A stretch of DNA of 64,000 bases, from assembly GCA_963725155.1 (NCBI GenBank), contig CAVRXU010000004.1, positions 62,001 to 126,000 on the forward strand, in the 5' to 3' direction. A program made the position numbers and the translations under genes. The notes beneath the pieces are model-generated. The model searched no databases. It worked only from the letters and a program-made list of their open reading frames with translations, and was not told the DNA's origin. The first letter of the stretch is position 1. Each line of letters opens with the position of its first letter. This stretch comes from DATDAH01 sp963725155. Lineage in GTDB: Bacteria; Actinomycetota; Acidimicrobiia; Acidimicrobiales; DATDAH01. Below, piece after piece: positions 33,589 to 41,005 of this stretch.

Positions 33589-36500
33589 TCAGGCCCGGAC
33601 CGCGTTGGACCCCAGGAGGACCCGCAATTCCGCCACCAGGCCGTTGCTGGCGTCCACCGAGAGGTCGTCGGCGAGGCGGACCCGCTGACGCTCGCTCAGC
33701 TGGAGGACGACCTCGGATTCACCGGGATGGTCGGCCAGGACGCCCTTCAGGCGACGGAGGAGGTCGTCGTTGACGGCCGAGCGGGTCAGGTCGATGGTGA
33801 CCGAAGGCGACTCGACCACCGGCTCGAAGCGCTCCAGCTCCATGGCCATCACCCGCGGCGTGTCCTCCTTCCGGTCGACCCGGCCCCGGACGATGACGAT
33901 GGCGTCGTCCTCCAGCTTGTGGCCGTGCTCGGTCATCGTCTTGGGGAAGACCATGACCTCGATGGCGCCGCGGAGGTCCTCCAGCTGGAACACGGCCATC
34001 AGGTCGCCTCGTTTGGTCCACTTCCGCTGGAGCCCGGTGACGACTCCACCGACCGAGCAGACCGCCTCCTCCTCGCCGCCGAGGATCTCGTCCACCGTGC
34101 CGTCGGTGCGGCGGCGCAGGGAGGACTCGACGCCCATCAACGGGTGGTCGCTGATGTAGAGGCCCAGCATCTCCTTCTCGAACGCCAGCTTGAGCTTCTT
34201 GTCCAACTCGCCCTCGTCGATGCGGGGACGGTCGTCGAACACCGGGCCGGCGTCGATGGAGTCGAAGAGGCTCATCGCCCCCATGTCGTGCTGCTTGCGC
34301 TTGGCCACGGTCAGGTCGATGATCCGCTCGTAGGCGGCCAGCAGGCCCTTTCGGGTGTGGCCCAGCAGGTCGAAGGCGCCGGACTTGATCAGGGCCTCCA
34401 CCGTCCGCTTGTTCAGGGCCGCGGTGTCCACCCGCTCGCAGAAGTCGTAGAAGTCGACGAAGGGCCCGCCCGCCTCCCGCTCGGCCAGGATCAGGTCGGT
34501 CACCCCCTCGCCCACGTTGCGCACCGCCGACAGCCCGAACGGGATCGAACCCAGCGTCCCGGCCGCGGCCTCGCCGGGCGGCGGGGGCACGGCGGTGAAC
34601 TTCGACACCGACAGGTTGATGTCGGGCACCCGGACCTCGATGCCCATCGAGCGGCACTCGGCCAGGTAGATGGCCGCCTTGTCCTGGCTGTCCTTCACCG
34701 AGGTCAGCAGCGCGGCCAGGTACTCGACCGGGTAGTGGGCCTTGAGCCAGGCCGTCTGGTAGGCGATGAGGCCGTACCCGTAGGCGTGGCTCTTGTTGAA
34801 GGCGTAGTCGGCGAACGGCTCGATGATGTCGAAGAGCTGGTCACCGAGGTCCCGGCCGTAGCCCGTGCGCTCGCAGCCGGCGACGAACTTGTCCCGCTCG
34901 GCCCTGATCATCTCCCGGATCTTCTTGCCGCAGGCCTTGCGCAGGTTGTCGGCTTCGGCCAGGGAGTACCCGGCCACCTTCTGGGCCACCCGCATGACCG
35001 ACTCCTGGTAGATCATCAGCCCGTAGGTGTCGCCCAGGGTCTCCTCGAGGTCGGGGTGGAGGTAGGCGACGGGCTTCCGACCGTTCTTCCGGTCGGCGTA
35101 GTCGTTGTGCATGTTCGCCCCCATCGGCCCGGGGCGGTACAGGGCGACGAGGGCGGCGATGTCGTCGAAGCTGGTCGGGGCCAGGGAGCGCATGAGGGCC
35201 CGCATGGGCCCGCCCTCCAGCTGGAACACCCCGATGGACTCCCCCCGGCGGAGCATGGCCAGGGTGACGTCGTCGTCGAGGGCCACGGCGTCGATGTCGA
35301 CCTCCTCGCCCCGGACGTCACGGATCAGCTCCAGCGCGTCCTCGATGACATCCAGGTTGCGCAGGCCCAGGAAGTCCATCTTGAGGAGGCCCAGCGACTC
35401 GATGCCGTTCATCTCGTACTGGGTGACGATCGGCGCGTCCTCGGGGTCCTGACCCGACTCGGGCTTGCGTTGGACCGGGGCGTACTCGGTGACGGGCTGG
35501 TCGGTGATGACCACGGCGGCGGCGTGGATGCTGTCCTGGCGACGGAGGTTCTCGAGGCCGGTGGCCACGTCGATGACGGCCCGGGCGTCGCTGTCGGACT
35601 CGTACATGGTCCGCAGCTCGCCGGCCATCTTGAAGCCCTCCTCGAACTTCTCGGTCTTCTCGAGGCAGGCGTGCAGGGGTGTGTCCCGACCCATGATCAG
35701 GGGCGGCATGAGCTTGGCCACCTTGTCGCCCACGGCGTACGGGTAGCCGAGGACCCGGGCGGCGTCGCGCACCGCGGCCCGGGCCTTGATGGTGGAGAAG
35801 GTGACGATCTGGGCCACGCGATCCCGCCCGTAGCGCTCGGCCGCGTAGCGGATCATCTCGTCGCGGTAGCGGGAGTCGAAGTCCATGTCGATGTCGGGCA
35901 TCGAGATGCGGGACGGGTTGAGGAAGCGCTCGAACAGGAGGTCGTACTTGATGGGGTCGAGATCGGTGATGCGCAGGCAGTAGGCCACGCAGCAGCCGGC
36001 GGCGCTCCCGCGGCCCGGGCCGACCCGGATGCCCTTGTCCCGGGCGTGCTTGATGAGGTCCCAGACGATGAGGAAGTAGGACGAGAAGCCCATGTCCTCG
36101 ATGACCTGGAGCTCGAAGGCGACGCGTTCGAGCACCGCGTCGGGGAGCTGTTGGCCCCAACGGGCCTTGGCCCCCTCGAGGGTCAGGTGCTTGAGGTAGG
36201 CCGAGTCCTCGGTGAAGCCCTCGGGCAGCGGGAAGCGCGGCAGGAGCGGCTTGCCGAACTCGATCTCGACGTTGCAGCGCTCGGCGATCAGCAGGGTGTT
36301 GTCACAGGCACCCGGGTAGTCGGCCTCGGGGAACAGCCTGCGCATCTCGTCCGCTGACTTGAGGTAGTGCTCCTCCCCGTCGAACTTGAAGCGGGTCGGG
36401 TCGCTCATCATCGAGTTGGTCTGGACGCAGAGGAGGGCGTCGTGGGCCTTCGCGTCCTCGCGGGCGACGTAGTGGCTGTCGTTGGTGGCCAGGAGCGGGG

Positions 36501-37131
36501 CGCCGAGCTTGCGGGAGATCTCGAGCAGGCCGGGCATGGTCTGGCGCTGCTTGTCGATCCCGTGGTCCTGGATCTCGATGAAGAGGTTGTCCTTGCCGAA
36601 GATGTCCTGCAGCCGACCGGCCCGGGTGAGGGCCTCGGCCTCGTCGCCCGCCATCAGGGCCTGCAGGACGTGCCCGCCGAGGCAGGCCGTGGTGGCGATG
36701 AGTCCTTCGCTGTGCTCGTCGAGGAGCTCCCAGTCGATGCGGGGCTTGTAGAAGTACCCCTCGAGGAAGGCCCGGCTGGCCAGCTGGATCATGTTCCGGT
36801 AGCCGGTCCGGTCCTGAGCCAGCAGGGTCAGGTGGTAGTAGAGCTTCCGGCCGCCTTCGGTGTCGCCCCCGGAGTCGTCCAGCCGACCCCGTCGCGCCGG
36901 GCGCTCGGCCCGGCTCTCGTGGGCCATGTAGGCCTCGGTGCCGATGATCGGCGTGATCCCGGCGTCACGACAGGCCTTGTAGAAGTCCAAGACCCCGTAC
37001 ATGTTGCCGTGGTCGGTGATGGCCAGCGCGGGCTGGCCGTCCGCCTTCGCCGCGGCCACGGCGTCGCCCACCCGCGCGGCACCGTCGAGCATCGAGAACT
37101 CGGTGTGGTTGTGGAGGTGGACGAACGACAT
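33589..37131 (-). CDS. dnaE: DNA polymerase III alpha subunit
   Basis: Replicative polymerase catalytic subunit, 1180 residues, DnaE1 type. It has an N-terminal PHP domain with intact metal-ligand pattern HLHNHTEFS (5-13), ITDHGNMYG and NDSHYV, suggesting PHP proofreading as in mycobacterial DnaE1. The catalytic aspartates are in PDIDMDFD; GRGSAAGC is in the palm; an OB-fold (GGVVTGLQRKWTKRGDLMAVFQ) and a C-terminal region follow. ATG 37131 precedes MSFVHLHNH; a GTG at 37185 would add 18 residues. It is preceded by two perfect palindromes. Confidence 0.97.
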   Translation of the reverse strand: MSFVHLHNHTEFSMLDGAARVGDAVAAAKADGQPALAITDHGNMYGVLDFYKACRDAGITPIIGTEAYMAHESRAERPARRGRLDDSGGDTEGGRKLYYHLTLLAQDRTGYRNMIQLASRAFLEGYFYKPRIDWELLDEHSEGLIATTACLGGHVLQALMAGDEAEALTRAGRLQDIFGKDNLFIEIQDHGIDKQRQTMPGLLEISRKLGAPLLATNDSHYVAREDAKAHDALLCVQTNSMMSDPTRFKFDGEEHYLKSADEMRRLFPEADYPGACDNTLLIAERCNVEIEFGKPLLPRFPLPEGFTEDSAYLKHLTLEGAKARWGQQLPDAVLERVAFELQVIEDMGFSSYFLIVWDLIKHARDKGIRVGPGRGSAAGCCVAYCLRITDLDPIKYDLLFERFLNPSRISMPDIDMDFDSRYRDEMIRYAAERYGRDRVAQIVTFSTIKARAAVRDAARVLGYPYAVGDKVAKLMPPLIMGRDTPLHACLEKTEKFEEGFKMAGELRTMYESDSDARAVIDVATGLENLRRQDSIHAAAVVITDQPVTEYAPVQRKPESGQDPEDAPIVTQYEMNGIESLGLLKMDFLGLRNLDVIEDALELIRDVRGEEVDIDAVALDDDVTLAMLRRGESIGVFQLEGGPMRALMRSLAPTSFDDIAALVALYRPGPMGANMHNDYADRKNGRKPVAYLHPDLEETLGDTYGLMIYQESVMRVAQKVAGYSLAEADNLRKACGKKIREMIRAERDKFVAGCERTGYGRDLGDQLFDIIEPFADYAFNKSHAYGYGLIAYQTAWLKAHYPVEYLAALLTSVKDSQDKAAIYLAECRSMGIEVRVPDINLSVSKFTAVPPPPGEAAAGTLGSIPFGLSAVRNVGEGVTDLILAEREAGGPFVDFYDFCERVDTAALNKRTVEALIKSGAFDLLGHTRKGLLAAYERIIDLTVAKRKQHDMGAMSLFDSIDAGPVFDDRPRIDEGELDKKLKLAFEKEMLGLYISDHPLMGVESSLRRRTDGTVDEILGGEEEAVCSVGGVVTGLQRKWTKRGDLMAVFQLEDLRGAIEVMVFPKTMTEHGHKLEDDAIVIVRGRVDRKEDTPRVMAMELERFEPVVESPSVTIDLTRSAVNDDLLRRLKGVLADHPGESEVVLQLSERQRVRLADDLSVDASNGLVAELRVLLGSNAVRA

Positions 37132-37168
37132 CTCGGACAGCTCGGTAGCCAATGTTTCCCCAGGCGGC

Positions 37169-37194
37169 CCACAGGCTGTCTCCACAGCCTGTGG
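37169..37194. promoter_or_regulatory. Palindrome upstream of dnaE (operator candidate 1)
   Basis: CCACAGGCTGT (37169-37179) and its exact complement ACAGCCTGTGG (37184-37194) with a 4-base spacer, 38 bp upstream of the dnaE ATG. Could be a regulator site or an RNA hairpin in the leader. Confidence 0.45.
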
Positions 37195-37198
37195 AGGA

Positions 37199-37216
37199 AA
37201 TCACACCCGTGTGATT
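37199..37216. promoter_or_regulatory. Palindrome upstream of dnaE (operator candidate 2)
   Basis: AATCACAC-CC-GTGTGATT, a perfect 8+8 inverted repeat, four bases beyond the first palindrome. It is AT-rich relative to its surroundings, unlike a terminator stem, and resembles a dimeric regulator site (for example CRP- or GntR-like half-sites; not assigned). Confidence 0.5.
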
Positions 37217-37233
37217 CCCCGCGGCGACCGTAA

Positions 37234-37252
37234 CCCGCCCACCGTCGGCGGG
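37234..37252 (-). terminator. Putative terminator after bpa
   Basis: CCCGCC (37234-37239) pairs with GGCGGG (37247-37252) around a 7-base loop, 10 bp beyond the bpa stop and upstream of dnaE. Confidence 0.45.
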
Positions 37253-37262
37253 CAAGACACCT

Positions 37263-37772
37263 CTAGAGGTAGGTCCCGCCGCCCGGCGGCGGTTCGCCCG
37301 GCCCGCCCGGCCCGCCGCCCGGAGGGAGCTGGCGGCGCATGTCCTCGAGCTGGTTGCGGGCCGCCATCTGCTGGGCGAACAGCGTGGCCTGGATGCCGTG
37401 GAAGAGGCCCTCCAGCCAGCCCACCAGCTGGGCCTGGGCGACGCGGAGCTCGGCGTCGGTGGGCGTGCCCTCCCCGAAGGGCAGGGCCAAGCGGTCCAGC
37501 TCCTCCCGCAGGTCGGGGGACACCGCGCCGCCGATCTCGGTGATGGAGGTCTCGTAGATCTCGCGGAGGCGGTCCCGGCTGGGGCCGTCGAGCTCGGTCT
37601 GCCGGACCTCCTCGAGCAGCTGGCGGATCATGGTGCCGACCCGCATGACCTTGGCCGGCTCGGCCACGTTGTTGTGCTCGTCGGCCTCACCCTCACCTTC
37701 GGTGGTGGGCGTGACCAGTTCGGGGGCGACAGGCTCGGCGGGGTTCGGGTTGCCGGTGGGGGCGTCGGACAT
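37263..37772 (-). CDS. bpa: Bacterial proteasome activator (PafE/Bpa)
   Basis: ATP-independent ring-shaped activator that opens the 20S proteasome and delivers unfolded proteins. The 169 residues have a disordered N-terminus, the four-helix core (MRVGTMIRQLLEEVRQTELD, LREIYETSITEIGG, LRIAQAQ-like LRVAQAQLVGWLEGLFHGIQ, LFAQQMAARNQLEDMRRQLPPG) and a Gly/Pro-rich tail ending GTYL, the HbYX-like proteasome docking motif (GQYL in mycobacteria). The presence of Bpa implies proteasome genes elsewhere. Its ATG has AGAGG upstream, and a palindrome overlaps a TAACGT -10 candidate. Confidence 0.93.
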   Translation of the reverse strand: MSDAPTGNPNPAEPVAPELVTPTTEGEGEADEHNNVAEPAKVMRVGTMIRQLLEEVRQTELDGPSRDRLREIYETSITEIGGAVSPDLREELDRLALPFGEGTPTDAELRVAQAQLVGWLEGLFHGIQATLFAQQMAARNQLEDMRRQLPPGGGPGGPGEPPPGGGTYL

Positions 37773-37798
37773 GATCGGCCTCTCTGCGGAGCGGGCGG

Positions 37799-37811
37799 AA
37801 CGTTCGACGTT
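37799..37811. promoter_or_regulatory. Palindrome at the bpa promoter
   Basis: AACGT-TCG-ACGTT overlaps the stop codon of the upstream gene and, on the minus strand, a TAACGT -10 candidate (37807-37812) that lies 34 bases before the bpa ATG. A regulator bound here would block transcription. Confidence 0.4.
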
Positions 37812-38910
37812 AGGCCCGGGTCGCCAGCAACGGCACCCGCATCTCGGCCGACGTGAGCGAGCCGTGCCGCCCGATGAGGTGATACGGGCCCGTGTCGTTG
37901 GGGTCGTCGAAGGCCACGGGCTCCCGGGCGACGAGGGCCACGTCGCCCAATCGGCCGGCCGCCGCCGTGGTCAGCTTCCCGAGCCACTGCTCGGCCTCGA
38001 TCTGCTCCAGGCTGACCACCCAGGCGGTGTCGCCGTGGTGGGCCTTGGCCGCGTCCAGGAGGGCCTCAGCTTGGCCGGACCGGGCGTGCAACCAGCGGAA
38101 GCGGGCCTCGCCCGACTGGAGCCGCACGTGGCGCAGCACGTCGGCGGCCGGGGTGATGACGTTGTCCCCGACGTCGACCTGTCCATGGTCCGAGGTGACG
38201 ACCAGGGTCGCGCCGGGAGGCAGGGTGTCGACCAGGTCGGCCACCAGGCGGTCGGTGGCCCGCAGCTCGGCGTCGTAGTGGTCGGCCAGCCCGTACTCGT
38301 GGGAGACCTTGTCGATGCCCTCGTAGTAGGCGTAGACGAACGGCTCGCCCGCCTTGACGAGTCGATGCACCTCGGCGACCAGGGTCGACGCCATCCGGTA
38401 GGGCGTGAGCCGGGTCTGGTTCAGGTGGGCCATCGTGAAGCCGGAGTGGGCGAACTCGGCCCGGGTGACCACCGGCGGGCGCTCACCGCCGAACGGGGCC
38501 GTGGACTGAATGGAGGTCGGAGGGACGACGTTGCGCATGTCACCGTCCGGGGTGGCCCAGCGCAGCACGTTGAGGATGCTGTCGTTGACCACCATGCGGT
38601 AGCCGACGATCCCGTGCTCGCCCGGGGACAGGCCGGTGGAGATCGACGTCAGCGCACAGGCCGTCGTGCTCGGGGCCACGGTGCAGATCGGACCGCCGTC
38701 CATCCCGGCCATCGTCGGGGCGATCGGCAGGCGTTCCTGCAGCTGGTCCCACCCGAGGCCGTCCAGGACGAGCAGCACGACCTGGTCGCACTCGACTGCG
38801 ACCGTGGGCAGCCAGGAGGGGGTGTGCTCGAACTGACCCAGCAGGGCGGGCACCACGTTGTTGACTGTGGCCCCGTCGTAATCGGGCACCACGAGCTGAT
38901 CACCCACCAA
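37810..38910 (-). CDS. Alkaline phosphatase superfamily protein (nucleotide pyrophosphatase/phosphodiesterase-like)
   Basis: A 366-residue metal-dependent hydrolase. The AlkP-superfamily metal and nucleophile sites are visible: VVLLVLDGLGWD (Asp), APSTTACALTS (Thr/Ser nucleophile), YYEGIDKVSHEYG (Asp, His) and VVTSDHGQVDV (Asp-His), with a C-terminal His in YHLIGRHGSLT. No signal peptide, so probably cytoplasmic. Natural substrate unknown. Start is TTG 38910 or GTG 38907, with GGAAGG upstream. Confidence 0.85.
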   Translation of the reverse strand: MVGDQLVVPDYDGATVNNVVPALLGQFEHTPSWLPTVAVECDQVVLLVLDGLGWDQLQERLPIAPTMAGMDGGPICTVAPSTTACALTSISTGLSPGEHGIVGYRMVVNDSILNVLRWATPDGDMRNVVPPTSIQSTAPFGGERPPVVTRAEFAHSGFTMAHLNQTRLTPYRMASTLVAEVHRLVKAGEPFVYAYYEGIDKVSHEYGLADHYDAELRATDRLVADLVDTLPPGATLVVTSDHGQVDVGDNVITPAADVLRHVRLQSGEARFRWLHARSGQAEALLDAAKAHHGDTAWVVSLEQIEAEQWLGKLTTAAAGRLGDVALVAREPVAFDDPNDTGPYHLIGRHGSLTSAEMRVPLLATRA

Positions 38911-38962
38911 GCATCCTTCCGTCGGCTGGGCAACCTACTCAGCGGAGGGCGGCCTTCACCAC

Positions 38963-38976
38963 CGCGACCGGTCGCG
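38963..38976. promoter_or_regulatory. Palindromic operator candidate upstream of the Rrf2 gene
   Basis: A perfect 14-bp palindrome CGCGACCGGTCGCG, 11 bp upstream of TACGAT (38988-38993). It sits where an autoregulating Rrf2 dimer would block the promoter, and between the divergent phosphatase and regulator genes. Confidence 0.45.
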
Positions 38977-38999
38977 CCAGGGACTCCTACGATGGGCCG

Positions 39000-39020
39000 A
39001 TGCCGGTGCGGTCCGCGTGA
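39000..39020 (+). promoter_or_regulatory. Six-codon leader ORF coupled to the Rrf2 gene
   Basis: ATG-CCG-GTG-CGG-TCC-GCG-TGA starts six bases after the TACGAT -10, where a leaderless transcript would begin. Its TGA overlaps the GTG of the Rrf2 gene (GTGA), so ribosomes finishing it could restart on the regulator. Confidence 0.4.
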
Positions 39021-39457
39021 AGGTCTCGACGAGGGGTGACTACGCCAGTCGCGCCCTGCTTTCCCTGACCCTGCACCAGGACGAGTCCGGGCCGACCTCG
39101 GTCCGGGACATCGCCGAGCGCACCGCGCTCCCCCAGCCCTACCTCGAGCAGATCCTCCTGGCCCTCAAGGGCGCCGGCCTCGTCCGCTCCAAGCGGGGTG
39201 TCGGCGGCGGCTACGTGCTGGCCAAGCCTCCGTCGGAGATCACGCTCGGGGCCATCGTCAGCGCGGTCGACGGTCCCATCGCCGCCGGCGACTTCGGCCA
39301 GCCCCACCAGGACGGTGCCTGCAACCACGAGGGCCAGTGCGTCCTCCTGGCCGTCTGGCAGGACGTCGGCGACATCCTCCGCACGCATCTCGAAGCGCTC
39401 ACCCTCGCCGACATCGCAGCCATGGCCCGCGGCGAGCGGCCCTGGCCCGACGCCTGA
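39017..39457 (+). CDS. Rrf2-family transcriptional regulator
   Basis: A 146-residue winged-helix repressor: KVSTRGDYASRALLSL at the N-terminus, recognition helix region IAERTALPQPYLEQILLAL, the wing KRGVGGGYVLAKP, and a dimer helix. Rrf2 proteins such as IscR and NsrR bind Fe-S clusters with three Cys; here only two remain, spaced C-x5-C in ACNHEGQCVLL, so another ligand or a different sensor mode is likely. The target is unknown; the palindrome at 38963 suggests autoregulation. Confidence 0.88.
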   Translation: MKVSTRGDYASRALLSLTLHQDESGPTSVRDIAERTALPQPYLEQILLALKGAGLVRSKRGVGGGYVLAKPPSEITLGAIVSAVDGPIAAGDFGQPHQDGACNHEGQCVLLAVWQDVGDILRTHLEALTLADIAAMARGERPWPDA

Positions 39458-39461
39458 CCCC

Positions 39462-39476
39462 TTCGGCCGGGCCGAA
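39462..39476. terminator. Bidirectional terminator hairpin
   Basis: TTCGGCC-G-GGCCGAA lies in the 25-bp gap between the convergent stops of the Rrf2 gene and rluD. Confidence 0.6.
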
Positions 39477-39482
39477 CGAGGC

Positions 39483-40373
39483 TCAGGACAGGACCGCCAG
39501 GACCGCGAGCAGGTCGTCGGGCAGGGGTGAGGTGAACTCGCACGAGGCACCGGTCACGGGGTGGATGAAGGCGATGCGGCGGCTGTGGAGGAAGGGGTGG
39601 TCGAGGGGCAGGCCGGAGCGGTCCCCGTAGGCCCGGTCCCCGATGACGGGGTGACCGATGGCCGAGAGGTGCACGCGGATCTGGTGGGTCCGACCGGTCT
39701 CGAGCCGCACGGCCAGGAGGGTGGCGGGCTCGGGGGCGGTGTAGCGGTCCTCGACCTCGTAGTCGGTGGCTGCGGGTCGACCGTCGGGGGTGACGGCCTG
39801 CAGGGTGGGACGCTGAGGGTCCCGGCCGATGGCCGCCTCGATCCGGCCGGTGGCCTCGGGCACGGTGCCCGCGACCAGCGCCGCGTACTCCCGCTCGACG
39901 GCGTGGGCCGCGATCATGACGCTGAGGCGTTCGTGGGCCTCCTCGGTGCGGGCGACCACGAGCAGGCCCGACGTGCCCCGGTCGAGGCGGTGGACGATGC
40001 CCGGACGGCTCGGGTCCGGGCCGACGCCGGCCAGTCCGGGGTCGAGGGCCAGCAGGCCGTGGACGAGGGTCGGCTCGTCGGTCCCCGAGCCGGGATGGAC
40101 GACAAGGCCGGCGGGCTTGTCCACCACGTGGAGGTGGTCGTCGGTGTACACCAGGGGCACCAGGACATCGGCGTCGGCCTCGACCGTGGCCGCCGCCGCC
40201 GGCTCGTGGTCGACGAGCACGACGGCGTCGTCGGCCACCCGGTGGGCGGGACGGCGCTCCACCCGCCCGTCGACCTGCACGGCGCCGGCCTCGACCAGGT
40301 CGTGGGCGACCGCCCGGCTACAGCCCGCCTCGGCCGCCACCCGGCGGTCGAGGCGCTGCTCGGCTGGGGCCAT
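39483..40373 (-). CDS. rluD: 23S rRNA pseudouridine synthase, RluD type
   Basis: Makes pseudouridines in 23S rRNA helix 69 or related sites. The 296 residues begin with an S4 RNA-binding domain (QRLDRRVAAEAGCSRAVAHDLVEAG), then DDHLHVVDKPAGLVVHPG, the catalytic Asp in HRLDRGTSGLLVVARTEE, and RTHQIRVHLSAIGHPVIGD. The ATG at 40373 uses the last base of the lspA stop (TGATG), showing coupling; lspA-rluD is a common actinobacterial pair. Confidence 0.94.
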   Translation of the reverse strand: MAPAEQRLDRRVAAEAGCSRAVAHDLVEAGAVQVDGRVERRPAHRVADDAVVLVDHEPAAAATVEADADVLVPLVYTDDHLHVVDKPAGLVVHPGSGTDEPTLVHGLLALDPGLAGVGPDPSRPGIVHRLDRGTSGLLVVARTEEAHERLSVMIAAHAVEREYAALVAGTVPEATGRIEAAIGRDPQRPTLQAVTPDGRPAATDYEVEDRYTAPEPATLLAVRLETGRTHQIRVHLSAIGHPVIGDRAYGDRSGLPLDHPFLHSRRIAFIHPVTGASCEFTSPLPDDLLAVLAVLS

Positions 40374-41005
40374 CACGCGCCGTTTGCGGTCTCGTCGACG
40401 GGCACCGGGTCCTCCGCCTCGTCTTCGACGATCTCGGTCTCGTCGACGGGCACCGGGTCCTCCGCCTCGTCTTCGACGATCTCGGTCTCGTCGACGGGCA
40501 CCGGGTCCTCCGCCTCGTCTTCGACGATCTCGGTCTCGGTCTCGTGGTAGCGGGCCGTCGCGAACAGCAGGAGCAGCGCCCCACCGACCACGGCCATGTC
40601 GGCCACGTTGAACACCGGGTACCACTGGACGTCGACGAAGTCGATGACGGCGCCGCCCAGGAACCCGTCCCCCGCCCGGAACGCACGGTCGGTCAAGTTG
40701 CCCGCGGCCCCGCCGAGCACCAGCCCGACGGCCACGGCACCCGTGCGGGTGGGCACCGTCCGCCCCGACCAGAGCAGACCGATGGCCACGGCGGCGGCGG
40801 CGATGCCGATGTAGGGGCCGAGGCCCTCCCCCTGGCTGAAGGCCGCCCCGGTGTTGTAGGTGAGGTTGAGCTGCAACGTCCAGATGACGTCGATGGGCGC
40901 GTCGGCCAGGTTGCGCAGGGCCCAGGTCTTCGTGAGTTGGTCGAGGACGACGACGCCCGCCGCCAGCGGGAGGACCAGGCGAAGGTTGCGAGCCGGCCGG
41001 CTTAG
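40373..41005 (-). CDS. lspA: Lipoprotein signal peptidase with acidic repeat tail and no NTG start
   Basis: Cleaves prolipoprotein signal peptides in the membrane. The core has LVLPLAAGVVVLDQLTKTW (first helix), LTYNTGAAFS, and the two catalytic Asp motifs AAGNLTDRAF and FNVADMAVV. No ATG, GTG or TTG exists in frame before TTG 40876, which would remove helix 1 and DQLTK. Homology reaches at least to 40978 (a CTG), and the frame is open to the divIVA stop, where CTA overlaps TAA (41005-41002); I give that outer limit. After the last helix comes three copies of a 16-residue acidic unit, absent from normal LspA. Confidence 0.85.
   Translation of the reverse strand, partial: LSRPARNLRLVLPLAAGVVVLDQLTKTWALRNLADAPIDVIWTLQLNLTYNTGAAFSQGEGLGPYIGIAAAAVAIGLLWSGRTVPTRTGAVAVGLVLGGAAGNLTDRAFRAGDGFLGGAVIDFVDVQWYPVFNVADMAVVGGALLLLFATARYHETETEIVEDEAEDPVPVDETEIVEDEAEDPVPVDETEIVEDEAEDPVPVDETANGA
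40391..40534 (-). repeat. Three perfect 48-bp tandem repeats in lspA
   Basis: Units at 40391-40438, 40439-40486 and 40487-40534 are identical. Each encodes the 16-residue acidic unit TEIVEDEAEDPVPVDE in the cytoplasmic tail of LspA. Perfect identity implies recent expansion and possible copy-number variation between strains. Confidence 0.95.
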
